Shown one piece after another: positions 47,373-56,347 of a stretch of DNA of 64,000 nucleotides. The stretch is taken from contig NC_067206.1 of NCBI RefSeq assembly GCF_026262505.1, forward strand, positions 11,365,507 to 11,429,506, given 5' to 3'. The notes beneath the pieces are model-generated. The model searched no databases, had not been told where the DNA came from, and saw only the letters and a list, made by a program, of their open reading frames with translations. Source of the stretch: Trichomonas vaginalis G3 (Eukaryota > Parabasalia > Trichomonadida > Trichomonadidae). Within the stretch, counting starts at the first letter, position 1. The number at the start of each line of letters is the position of its first letter. The position numbers and the translations under genes are program-made.

Positions 47373-48778
47373 TAATTCTGCAATAATGACGAATATAAAT
47401 CTGTTAATTTATTCTCTTCATCGAGGATTATAGAATGTTTTGAAATTGAATCATTAACTCCTCTAAATAAATCAATAACTTCAGGATACACGTTTTTAAT
47501 GTCTCGAATAACCCGACCAGTATCCTGTTGTTCATGTTCTTCGTTCCCGTCGTTACGTGGTTTTATATCTCTAACCATCATCAACGCAGCCATAACCGGA
47601 GGATTTGTTGCTATCTGTTCGAAAATCTGACCGTTATGTATGGTATATCTAAATAATTTCTTTGTGTTTGTTAAAACATTTGAAACAAGTCTTTTAAAAC
47701 CATCTACAAAATTTCCTGTTTCACCTAATGTTCTTGCAGCATTTACAAGCTCACCCATTCCCGCTTTTGACCCCAAAAACGTCCATATTGCATTTATTTC
47801 ACTCTGTATAGTTGTCCATTCAGCGAAACTAACACCCGCATTCGCTAAGCTGAAAATGAAATTCAGTGGATCGAACTTAATTCCACCTTCTTTTTCAATT
47901 TCAACGAACTCACTAACATGAGATTTTAAATATTCTTTCGTTAAAATTGTTTTCCCCGATGTTATGTCATTAACGAAACTATCACCGTCAAAAGTTAACG
48001 AATTCAATTTCGTCGTTGATGCTTTTATTTCATACACCGCTTTATCGATAGTTTTTGGCTCACCTTCTTTAGAAGCATATGAAACATTAATGAATGAATT
48101 ATATGTATTCGTGAATGAATTAAAATCAATGATTTTCATTAATGACGCCTTTAATGATTCATTTACTGTCGAATCCCTTAAAGTAATTAATGAACTGTCA
48201 TTTATGAAAGGTACACTGCAAACCGTCGAGTTTGGATCAAATGCTGTAGTTGGTGCAGGAATATTAATGATATAAGTCATTAAATCATTAAGTGACGTAA
48301 ATAATGTTGTCGTTTTTGATTTAATTTCTTTAGCATCTGTTATATATGGTAATTTTATTTCTGTAGTTTCTGAATTAAAGATATTCGCTAAAATGTTTTG
48401 TAAACTGTTTTGAACAGCTGTGTAAACCGTTGAATCCGGAACTCTTACGATTTCACCGTCCTTAATAAAAGGCATTGCACATGGTGTAGTGCTTGGGTCA
48501 AATCTTTTTGGGTTATGATTCAACATATATTCTAATGCTTCATAAACAGACCTATATACGGTTGTATTATCTTTTTCAATAATTTCACCGTCCTTTATAA
48601 ACGGCATAGTACATGGAGTTAAAATAGGGTCAAACTTTTCATAGTCCTTCCATGTTATGTATTTCTCAGTATTTCCATCAGTGATAACAATATATTTGTC
48701 AGTAAGTGTGAGAGAGTATTGACCAAAATATAAACGTTTAGCTCTGTCAGCTTCATACGCATATGCAGCTATACTCAT
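47372..48778 (-). CDS. Fibre-like repeat protein, 468 residues
   Basis: Starts MSIAAYAYEADRAKRLYFGQ. Four degenerate repeats, near residues 49-82, 93-126, 141-168 and 180-212, each with a FDP.TPC.MPFIKDGEI core, then a STVY.SV..AL helix. The second half is helical with a Gly-rich hinge and ends in a charged helix. The repeat spacing of about 44 residues and placement directly before the tail-collar gene suggest a structural shaft. Looks whole. Divergent from the gene at 48796 with only 17 bp between the starts. Confidence 0.6.
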   Translation of the reverse strand: MSIAAYAYEADRAKRLYFGQYSLTLTDKYIVITDGNTEKYITWKDYEKFDPILTPCTMPFIKDGEIIEKDNTTVYRSVYEALEYMLNHNPKRFDPSTTPCAMPFIKDGEIVRVPDSTVYTAVQNSLQNILANIFNSETTEIKLPYITDAKEIKSKTTTLFTSLNDLMTYIINIPAPTTAFDPNSTVCSVPFINDSSLITLRDSTVNESLKASLMKIIDFNSFTNTYNSFINVSYASKEGEPKTIDKAVYEIKASTTKLNSLTFDGDSFVNDITSGKTILTKEYLKSHVSEFVEIEKEGGIKFDPLNFIFSLANAGVSFAEWTTIQSEINAIWTFLGSKAGMGELVNAARTLGETGNFVDGFKRLVSNVLTNTKKLFRYTIHNGQIFEQIATNPPVMAALMMVRDIKPRNDGNEEHEQQDTGRVIRDIKNVYPEVIDLFRGVNDSISKHSIILDEENKLTDLYSSLLQN

Positions 48779-48795
48779 ATTTTAATGAGAATAAA

Positions 48796-49230
48796 ATGTT
48801 GTTCTATTTGCAAAGTACAGACCCAAACGAATACGGGACAGTAAAGCTACAAACAAACTTAGGTCTACAGAATGAGGCGCTTGCATTCAGAATGGTTGAC
48901 TTCAATACTATCGCTTCATTCGTTATAACAGATGAAACAGATTTCATGGAGATTGAAATAGATGGAAAGAAGCACGAAATAAGATTTCACAATAATGTAG
49001 AATATAAGATGGAAACATTAGCTGGAGTGTTAAATGCTCTCATAAATACTACAATAAACAAGGATAACGAAGAAAACTTAATGAATGTTAAACTTATTGC
49101 AGGAGTTTTGAAGTTCAGTTATGCGAAGGAGTTTAAGATACCAAGAATGAGTCATAGAGTACAACTTCTTTTGGGTGCATACCATATGACATTTCCTTTG
49201 AAAAGTGTTGACAAAACGATTGAGAGATGA
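48796..49230 (+). CDS. Maverick small protein A, capsid-accessory-like
   Basis: 144 residues from the ATG at 48796 (MLFYLQSTDPNEYG); an upstream non-ATG extension would run into the divergent gene. Strand-rich, with EIEIDGKKHEIRFHNNVEYK and an ending MSHRVQLLLGAYHMTFPLKS. Its stop overlaps the next start (ATGA). Such small strand-rich proteins cluster near capsid genes in Polintons; a minor virion role is inference. Looks whole. Confidence 0.5.
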   Translation: MLFYLQSTDPNEYGTVKLQTNLGLQNEALAFRMVDFNTIASFVITDETDFMEIEIDGKKHEIRFHNNVEYKMETLAGVLNALINTTINKDNEENLMNVKLIAGVLKFSYAKEFKIPRMSHRVQLLLGAYHMTFPLKSVDKTIER

Positions 49231-49574
49231 AATCTGTTCCATACGTATGTTATGGTAATTGTTTGTACATTGAGTCTAAAATAGCTAATGTCACAGGCAT
49301 TTCAGGAGTTAATAGTAAAGGTTCAGTAGAATATAAATCCTTCTGTTATGCAGTCAATTCAATGTTCATTCCAAACGTTCCTGTCATAGCAACTCATTTA
49401 GGTAAATGGGTTCGCATTAGTCCTCATAATTTGAAAGACATGCAATTCAGACTTGTTGACTTTCAAGGAGAGCCTGTAGAACTGAAGGCACCAGTGCGAA
49501 TGACTGTTGAAGTTGACTTTTTAGAAAATATTAAATGCAACAGCTTACAAGAGAACTCAGAGCTAAAAATATAA
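49227..49574 (+). CDS. Maverick small protein B, capsid-accessory-like
   Basis: 115 residues, MKSVPYVCYGNCLYIESKIA onward. The end, LKDMQFRLVDFQGEPVELKA then PVRMTVEVDF, has a strand-turn-strand pattern (FRLVD..G.PV..K..V.MTVEV). The 51715 gene ends in a similar way. Translationally coupled to the gene before (4 bp overlap) and overlapping the gene after by 40 bases. Looks whole. Unknown function. Confidence 0.5.
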   Translation: MKSVPYVCYGNCLYIESKIANVTGISGVNSKGSVEYKSFCYAVNSMFIPNVPVIATHLGKWVRISPHNLKDMQFRLVDFQGEPVELKAPVRMTVEVDFLENIKCNSLQENSELKI

Positions 49575-49774
49575 AGTATGAATGTTATGTATTAGGTCAT
49601 GAACTTTGGTTGTTGCTGTTTGATGAAACAAATGAATTAGTTATGTCAGTCAAGAGAACAGAAAAATATTGTGTTAGTGAAAACTGCACCAAGTCAATAA
49701 GATTAGGTTTGCATTATGAAGATGAGTTCGATACTGTTGAAGAAGTTTTGGATAGATATTACAAATTGCTTTAA
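49535..49774 (+). CDS. Maverick small protein C, unknown
   Basis: 79 residues, MQQLTRELRAKNIKYECYVL onward, with a YECYVLGHELWLLLFDETN strand pair and an acidic C-terminal helix. Overlaps the previous gene by 40 bases. Its stop shares a TTAA with the stop of the opposing gene at 49771. Looks whole. Confidence 0.5.
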   Translation: MQQLTRELRAKNIKYECYVLGHELWLLLFDETNELVMSVKRTEKYCVSENCTKSIRLGLHYEDEFDTVEEVLDRYYKLL

Positions 49775-50387
49775 TTTACTAAAACATATTTCAAGCAAAG
49801 TTTATATTCTGTTGAAAGTTTTGTATACTCGTTCGAATATTTATACTTAAACTCAACTCCTGTAGTTCCTGGTGTTTCAATGATGCGGATGTTACCTATT
49901 TTCATGAATGGTGGCGATTTGACCACAGCATTCGATTTCAGGGTCGAGATAGTCAATGACACATTGTTTCCCTGTTATTCGTGAGATAACATTTTCAAGG
50001 TCCTCCTTTGTTAGAATTATTTGGTTCTTGCTTATAAGATTTTACCAAAAGCTTCTTATCGTCTTTGAGTAAAATTGTTTGGTATAACTGAAGAAGGTAA
50101 TGGTCTACGTTATCTGAAGGATTTGTTTGAACATTTGTGTAAGGGTTGTCGTTGGCTTCTCTTGAAAGAATTTGGTCCAGTGGTGGATACTCTAACTTAA
50201 CATCTGATGTAGCGTTAGCGTTTGAAGCTGAGTTTAAATTCACGGATTTCAGCTCTGGTTCTGGTTCTTTCAAACACTCTGAACTATAGTTCTTTATGAC
50301 AATATTGTTTGTCGTTCGTGAGTCAACATTTGATGTTGGTTCAATTGGAACATTAACGGCACCAGCTAAGATGGATTTGCTTCTCAT
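49771..50387 (-). pseudogene. Maverick Asn/Ser-rich protein, unknown
   Basis: About 205 codons. The first 130 residues are low complexity and Asn/Ser/Pro-rich (MRSKSILAGAVNVPIEPTSN, then NLNSASNANATSD). The last part looks folded and strand-rich (MKIGNIRIIETPGTTGVEFK). Broken, about one break. Divergent from the gene at 50413 with a 25 bp gap. Confidence 0.45.
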
Positions 50388-50412
50388 TTCATATAGAATA
50401 AAAACCTTTTAT

Positions 50413-50814
50413 ATGTATGAAATGAACAATATACTCGACAAGGGTTTGAATGTAAAGCTAACGAATGAAAATATTGTTGAATTCACTGAGACAGGTGCTG
50501 TGTATAAAGATGTAGAACTACTGAACAAAAGAGCTAAGGGAAGAAGCAGGAACATGAACAAAGGGTGGAAGCCTATAAAAATTTATGTCAATGATGGCTC
50601 AGGAGGTTCAAACATAAAGTATGCAGAAAGTTATAGAGTTTATGCTCTCAAAGGTGAAAAGCCTTCATTTAAGAACAGCTATTCTAACGCATATCCTCAA
50701 AAGCTAACGGATGGGGAAGTGGATGATATGAATGACAGCAAAAATATTAACAGAAATGGCGACAGAGATGCATGGAATTTGTTTACCATCAGTCAATTGA
50801 AGGTTAAACTTTAA
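50413..50814 (+). CDS. Maverick protein of unknown function, 133 residues
   Basis: Starts at MYEMNNILDKGLNVKL; the longer frame upstream overlaps the divergent gene. Basic middle (LLNKRAKGRSRNMNKGWKPI), a Gly/Ser turn (VNDGSGGSN) and an Asn/Asp-rich tail. Its stop shares TTAA with the opposing ATPase region stop. Looks whole. No family recognised. Confidence 0.5.
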   Translation: MYEMNNILDKGLNVKLTNENIVEFTETGAVYKDVELLNKRAKGRSRNMNKGWKPIKIYVNDGSGGSNIKYAESYRVYALKGEKPSFKNSYSNAYPQKLTDGEVDDMNDSKNINRNGDRDAWNLFTISQLKVKL

Positions 50815-51698
50815 AACAATGTTGGTCGTTCCCATGGAATATTTTTGACTTTAATGGTATTAGTCATGATATGAATCTCAAGGTATGAACGAGGAGAGAT
50901 GAGAGACTTATATGCTTCCCAAATTTCTTCAAAAGGTAATGTTATACCTGACTGTTTCCAAATGAGTTCAATATCATAGCGTGAGAAACCTTGAAAGATA
51001 ACGAAGTCAGTTATGAGACGTTTTATGTTTAAAGCTAAAAACCTCCATGTTTGCATAAGTATTGCTACAGTTAAAGTGGTAATGTCTGACTTTAGTAATG
51101 ATGTTAGCTAATGGTGAGTCTGGCTTTGACACTAAACCTTTTCCGGCGAAGTCGTCACAAACTAATAAAGTGTTTGAGGATATTTTTTGAAGGGGTATTT
51201 TGAAAGTTTTGACAGAATGTAGTTTGTAAGTCGTTTCATATCGTAAACTCCTGAGTATTGACGTAAGTGGTGTTTGTCAATAATTCTTTCCATCTCCTCA
51301 GAAGTCTTTTGCATTCCTGACTGTATAAATTCAACGATGGCATAATATTTCCTCTTACGTCGAATGTAACGTTGAAGAAATTCAATGAGTTCACTGTCTG
51401 GAACTTTAACGACAGAGGCTTGAACTTTTGACATAAATGTTTTCGCTGTTGAGTCCATAGAGTCTGAAGTTGCTGATATAATGATTTGGTCATAATATGA
51501 GTCATTTCCTAAACGTTCTGTTATGAGTATATGACGAATGAGGTTAAATGTCTTACCTGAACCCATCTTTCCACAATAGAAATACACACCATTTGAACAG
51601 AACTCATAGTCCTTACTGAAAGGAAGAATAAGAGAAGAGTTAAGTTTGTCTGTAGTTTCATTCATGTCTTCATCTACGTCATGTATTAAATGCTTCAT
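50811..51698 (-). pseudogene. Packaging ATPase (FtsK/HerA, A32-like)
   Basis: The N-terminal part has a clear Walker A loop, YFYCGKMGSGKT, near residues 39-50. A hydrophobic strand ending in two Asp, typical of Walker B, is visible in the reading near 51140-51165. Poxvirus A32-like ATPases of this type pump DNA into capsids and are a hallmark of Polintons. Broken, about two to three breaks. Divergent from the gene at 51715 with a 16 bp gap. Confidence 0.75.
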
Positions 51699-51714
51699 TT
51701 TATCTCCATTAAAA

Positions 51715-52596
51715 ATGCAAGTCAGAAATATTCAGAACATAGCACCGAGTCTAACTGACAAGAGTATAAAGATATACTATGAACATGTTATGATGAAACC
51801 AACCAAAATTCAAGAAAGTCAGTATACTTATGAATATCCAAGACACTGGGTAGAGTATGTAGGAGGTGAGAAAGCTATTGAAATCAGACAGGTTCGAAGT
51901 ATTCCAGCAGGAAGAACAATATTATTGAAGAACTTTAATGTTTTGAGATATAATGATGAAACAAAGAAGCAAGATAGTTTCCCTGTTGCTGTGTATGTGA
52001 ACTTAGATACAGGAGATGACATGAAAGTTTTTAATACAAAGCTTCAAACGGTAGTGAGAGAACAACTGACTGCGGAAGGACATCCATTACCTTCAGAAGT
52101 TACCATAGCATATAATTTTGAAACAAACTCAATAGATTTTAAAGTCATCTCTGCAAAGAAGTCAGGTTTTACATTTAATGAAGCAGATGTATATTCGAAT
52201 GAAAACTTCAAAGCTATTGCATGGTTAGATAATGACGATTGCTTTAAGAAAATATTTAAATACAGTGACTCAACGATGTCAATAGATGACCTTCGTGGAA
52301 TGTTACCATCGACGTTTACAGTAGAAGGTTCAGCAGGATTGCTTACAAGATTGTCAATTGGTGGTATTTGGTCTCGTGAGAACATTGTTATAAAATCCAG
52401 TATAAGTGAATTTGCTGAAGAATCTATATTATGTCTTTCAAACTACATGTATTCGCCGCCGAAGCATTATAGTATAACAAACTTTGTCAGTAAGTTTAAC
52501 ATAAGACTTGTCGAACCTTCTTCAATGAAAGATGTTGTGCTACCTAAAGATGGAAAGGATGGACTCATTATTGAGATGATTTTAATAGCATATTAA
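51715..52596 (+). CDS. Maverick protein, possible minor capsid, 294 residues
   Basis: Start at MQVRNIQNIAPSL, the first ATG after the divergent spacer. The protein is mixed, with strand-rich parts such as EIRQVRSIPAGRTILLKNFN and VAVYVNLDTGD. It ends in KFNIRLVEPSSMKDVVLPKD then a final hydrophobic strand, similar in pattern to the gene at 49227. Its size and position beside the packaging ATPase fit a penton-like minor capsid protein, but I see no decisive motif. Looks whole. Confidence 0.5.
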   Translation: MQVRNIQNIAPSLTDKSIKIYYEHVMMKPTKIQESQYTYEYPRHWVEYVGGEKAIEIRQVRSIPAGRTILLKNFNVLRYNDETKKQDSFPVAVYVNLDTGDDMKVFNTKLQTVVREQLTAEGHPLPSEVTIAYNFETNSIDFKVISAKKSGFTFNEADVYSNENFKAIAWLDNDDCFKKIFKYSDSTMSIDDLRGMLPSTFTVEGSAGLLTRLSIGGIWSRENIVIKSSISEFAEESILCLSNYMYSPPKHYSITNFVSKFNIRLVEPSSMKDVVLPKDGKDGLIIEMILIAY

Positions 52597-52755
52597 ATGA
52601 GCTTGTTCTTGAAGGTCATTCATGATGAAATAACTGTTGTAGAAGATGTTAGCAATTGTTCAGACATTTTGAAGCGTATAGATGAGATAAGAAAGAAGTT
52701 AGATAGACCGCAAAGCGGTGAGGGCGAAGCCCGTGAGAACGTTATGTTTCATTGA
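52597..52755 (+). CDS. Maverick 52-residue protein with in-frame GC palindrome
   Basis: Starts directly after the previous stop (TTAAATGAGC). Peptide MSLFLKVIHDEITVVEDVSN, then a short coiled-coil-like part, then DRPQSGEGEARE coded by the palindrome ACCGC-AAA-GCGGT plus GGGC-GAA-GCCC (52707-52732). The palindrome-coded part is almost the same as KPQRGEDE in polB, so it looks like an inserted mobile micro-element near the end of the frame. Confidence 0.45.
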   Translation: MSLFLKVIHDEITVVEDVSNCSDILKRIDEIRKKLDRPQSGEGEARENVMFH

Positions 52756-52820
52756 CTTTCTCCAGTAACGAGAACTTTTATGAGATAATATTGAAGAGAG
52801 ATGATTTTAATATGGTGTAA

Positions 52821-53343
52821 ATGGTAGCTTGGGCAGCTTTAGGCGCAATGGGAACAAAAGCATTAGCATTTGGAGCAAAAGCACTTGGAGCTTATGACGC
52901 AGTAAATAAAATGAGTGGAGGAAGGGTTTCGAAGACATTAGATGCAAATAAAGGAAGATTGGAGGCTGGGTTGCAAAGAAGTTAAGATTAAATAAAATAG
53001 GGCTCATAAATAAAGCATCCAATTTGGTTGCGACTGAGTCAGAAAATGCTTTAGGAAAGGACGATGAGTTTGCAAAACACGCAAAAGACTTTAATGACCA
53101 GATGAAAGGTGAAACAATGCATTTAAATAGATCGATGGAACTAAAGAAAATGTTTCTTCTCCACCAGTAGTTCTTCCGTATGGTCCCTATGGAATGTATG
53201 GAAACCCTTATGAACGACCATTTGACCCATTGACTGGTGGAAGTAATGGTATCATTACGGCGAAGAAGAAAGACAGTCAAGTTGGAGACAGACGTGAAGA
53301 AAGCAACTAAAAAGAAACCAAGGAAGAGAGTTATAAAGCAATG
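52821..53343 (+). pseudogene. Gly/Ala-rich basic protein, adenovirus pVI-like in outline
   Basis: Begins MVAWAALGAMGTKALAFGAK, a small-residue amphipathic helix, and ends with a Lys/Arg-rich tail (KKATKKKPRKRVIKQ) followed by TAA. This layout recalls membrane-active internal capsid proteins of adeno-like viruses, but similarity is only in composition. Broken, about two breaks. Its tail runs into the right terminal repeat. Confidence 0.45.
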
Positions 53344-54007
53344 AATTCAACAGGGTGAAAAAACAGGTGAAAAAAGAGGTGAGATCTCACCACTTCACCT
53401 AAATTTATTTTTGTGCTATGTTTTCATACGTGTGAGGGTGGTGATATCATTAATTTTTAAGTTTATTTTTATTTTATTTTTTATTTTAATTTTATATAAA
53501 TGACAGAACAAAAGCAACTCATTCGAATTCCACAGTATAACAAACATACATTTAAACATTTATTCTTCCTTCCTGAACATAACATGTTCTTTCAAATACA
53601 TCCGAGACCAGTTGACTTTTCATTGACTGTGTATAAAGATAGAAATAGTTATATCATTAAACCATACGATGACGAAGGTAAGTTATGTAAATTGTACGTT
53701 AAGAAGTTAGAGAAAGTTTATGGCTTCAAGTATGACTACAATAGGGTTAACACTGATGATGAAGATATTGAGGAAAATTTATGAGAACATTAGTGAAGTC
53801 GTTAGTGAGAACGATAGTGAGAACGTTTATTTTTTACATTAGTGAGTTCGTTAGTGAAGTGGTTGGCGGCTTTGTAAATATTTAAGGTTAAGTTAGTGTT
53901 GTCGTTTGTGTTGTAAAATATACGTTAACGGTTTTGTAAAGTGTCAAACCATTATCTTGGGTAAGGTGGAACGCAGTGCCACCATAACCAAGATAACTAT
54001 ACTAACT
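53321..54007 (-). repeat. Maverick right terminal inverted repeat
   Basis: Complement of 32060-32745. Contains a GGTGA cassette (53378-53391), the TTTTATATAA leader, the 94-residue gene and the conserved-loop hairpin (53951-53995), and ends ACTAACT. Confidence 0.85.
53500..53784 (+). CDS. Maverick terminal gene, 94 residues (right copy)
   Basis: Same protein as 32282-32566, in the opposite terminal repeat. Looks whole. Being carried in both ends keeps two copies identical by conversion or recent replication. Confidence 0.65.
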   Translation: MTEQKQLIRIPQYNKHTFKHLFFLPEHNMFFQIHPRPVDFSLTVYKDRNSYIIKPYDDEGKLCKLYVKKLEKVYGFKYDYNRVNTDDEDIEENL

Positions 54008-55905
54008 AATGTTTTGTTATGATTTCATCGTAAATGCTTTGTCATGATTTCATCGTAAACACTTTGTCAAAACTTCATCGTATATGTTTTGTCATGACTT
54101 CATCGTAAATGTTTTGTCGAAACTTCTTCGTAAACACTTTGTCAAAACTTCTTCGTAAACACTTTGTCAAAACTTCTTCGTATATGTTTTGTCAAAACTT
54201 CATCGTATATGTTTTGTCATGATTTCTTCGTAAATGTTTTGTTATGATTTCTTCGAAACTAAACATAAACACTTTGTCAAAACTTCTTCGTAAATGTTTT
54301 GTCGAAACTTCATCGTAATGAGTGTAAATGACCCAAAAATAATGTTTAGGTGAAGAGGTGAGATCTCACCTGTTTTTTCACCCTTGTGAATTTACACCAA
54401 AAATAATGTTTGTCATGATTTCATCGTATATGTTTTGTCAAAACTTCATCGTATATGTTTTGTCATGATTTCTTCGTAAATGTTTTGTTATGATTTCTTC
54501 GAAACTAAACATAAACACTTTGTCAAAACTTCTTCGTAAATGTTTTGTCGAAACTTCATCGTAATGAGTGTAAATGACCCAAAAATAATGTTTAGGTGAA
54601 GAGGTGAGATCTCACCTGTTTTTTCACCCTTGTGAATTTACACCAAAAATAATGTTTGTCATGATTTCATCGTAAACACTTTGTCAAAACTTCTTCGTAA
54701 ATGTTTTGTCAAAACTTCATCGTAAATGCTTTGTCAAAACTTCATCGTAAATGCTTTGTCAAAACTTCTTCGTAAATGTTTTGTTATGATTTCATCGTAA
54801 ACACTTTGTCAAAACTTCATCGTAAATGCTTTGTCGAAACTTCATCGAAACTATACGTAAATGTTTTGTTATGATTTCATCGTAAATGTTTTGTCAAGAT
54901 TTCTTCATAATGAGCGTAAATGACCAAAAAATAATTCATGAGGGTAGATATCAGGTTATATCTAATCATCTACCCTAAAATATATTTTAGTTAAAGTCCA
55001 TCAAATATTTTTAGGATACTTTCACCAAATAATGTTTATATCAGATGAAACAGTAAAGTATTATATCTATTAAATCGTCTATGATGTAAATTGTGTATAG
55101 AATGAAATGAGGGTAGAATGTGTATATCTAATGAAATCATAAATGAAATAATAATTTATAAAGAAATGAAGGGAAACATTCAGCAATACTTTACTGTTTC
55201 ATCTGATATAAACATTATTTGGTGAAAGTATCCTAAAAATATTTGATGGACTTTAACTAAAATATATTTTAGGGTAGATGATTAGATATAACCTGATATC
55301 TACCCTCATGAATTATTTTTTGGTCATTTACGCTCATTATGAAGAAATCTTGACAAAACATTTACGATGAAATCATAACAAAACATTTACGATGAAATCA
55401 TAACAAAACATTTACGTATAGTTTCGATGAAGTTTCGACAAAGCATTTACGATGAAGTTTTGACAAAGTGTTTACGATGAAATCATAACAAAACATTTAC
55501 GAAGAAGTTTTGACAAAGCATTTACGATGAAGTTTTGACAAAACATTTACGAAGAAGTTTTGACAAAGTGTTTACGATGAAATCATGACAAACATTATTT
55601 TTGGTGTAAATTCACAAGGGTGAAAAAACAGGTGAGATCTCACCTCTTCACCTAAACATTATTTTTGGGTCATTTACACTCATTACGATGAAGTTTCGAC
55701 AAAACATTTACGAAGAAGTTTTGACAAAGTGTTTATGTTTAGTTTCGAAGAAATCATAACAAAACATTTACGAAGAAATCATGACAAAACATATACGATG
55801 AAGTTTTGACAAAACATATACGATGAAGTTTTGACAAAACATATACGATGAAATCATGACAAACATTATTTTTGGTGTAAATTCACAAGGGTGAAAAAAC
55901 AGGTG
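54008..55905. repeat. Satellite folded into a large palindrome
   Basis: Satellite continues in the same direction as the left flank (54008 onward), carrying two tandem GGTGA cassettes (54357-54370 and 54603-54616). From about 54370 to 55060 it is mirrored by 55182 to about 55905, with a 121 bp unique spacer at 55061-55181. Near the centre of each arm is a third cassette variant with GGGTAGATATCAGG and ATCATCTACCC (54950-54985 and mirror). A third GGTGA palindrome lies at 55631-55644. Confidence 0.85.
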
Positions 55906-55970
55906 AAAAAACAGGTGAAAAAACGAAGAACTTTTGCTCTTTTCGAGTAAATTTACATTTTTCGTTCAAT

Positions 55971-56203
55971 AAAGAGTCAGAAACTACAAGCGCATTACCT
56001 TGGAGTAGAATTCCTCCGAAGCCTCTCATTGAATGGGAGACTTCGGAAGGACTCTACTCAAATTGTAGTTTCTTTAGCCTTTTGTAGACCAGGGAGCCGT
56101 AGTGAGATGCTTTAGGGCCAAGCTCTTCCGAAGTCTCTCATGCAATGAGAGGCCTCGGAAGAACTTGGCCCTATTCTAGTAATTACGAAGTATCTGACTT
56201 TTT
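55971..56203. other. Structured segment: three-way junction with two long hairpins
   Basis: AAAGAGTCAGA (55971-55981) pairs with TCTGACTTTTT (56193-56203) and encloses two hairpins. The first, 55980-56072, has arms GAAACTACA/TGTAGTTTC and inner GAGTAGA/TCTACTC. The second, 56114-56172, has arms AGGGCCAAG/CTTGGCCCT and inner TTCCGAAG/CTCGGAAG. It is more GC-rich than its surroundings and has no open frame. It could be a structured RNA or a foldback element. Confidence 0.6.
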
Positions 56204-56262
56204 AGGAGCGAGAGAGTAGTAGTATAAGTGAATGCGTGCAATAACGTATAACTAATATCGCT

Positions 56263-56331
56263 AGAAGCACAATAATTATGCGGCCTAGCTACTATACCCT
56301 AGCAACTAGGCTGCATAATTACTGTGCTTCT
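56263..56331. other. Long hairpin 3
   Basis: Arms of about 26 bases with few mismatches: AGAAGCACAATAATTATGC opposite GCATAATTACTGTGCTTCT, then GGCCTAG/CTAGGC, around a loop of about 17. Two arms this well matched would extrude as a cruciform or fold as RNA. Confidence 0.65.
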
Positions 56332-56347
56332 GATTTGCAGGGCTCTT

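Larger units (their letters stand above)
32060..54007. mobile_element. Maverick/Polinton element, 21.9 kb
   Basis: Ends are AGTTAGTATGG and its complement, matching the AG...CT termini known for Polintons. Terminal inverted repeats of about 690 bp enclose a 20.6 kb core with polB, integrase, packaging ATPase, capsid-like, KilA-N and fibre-like genes. AATGT flanks both ends. Joining the flanks gives an ordinary satellite monomer, so the target was the satellite. The terminal repeats are nearly identical and their 94-residue genes encode the same protein, so the insertion is young. Several core genes are broken (roughly fifteen breaks in all), hence a fossil copy. No adenoviral-type cysteine protease was recognised. 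Confidence 0.9.

Noticed and set aside
50296-50814. Adenoviral-type cysteine protease as the identity of this gene
   Set aside because: No His/Cys catalytic spacing or family motif is visible; left as unknown.
52807-53280. 157-codon minus-strand frame
   Set aside because: Antisense to the Gly/Ala-rich basic protein; composition is Phe/Leu/Ser-rich as expected for a shadow.
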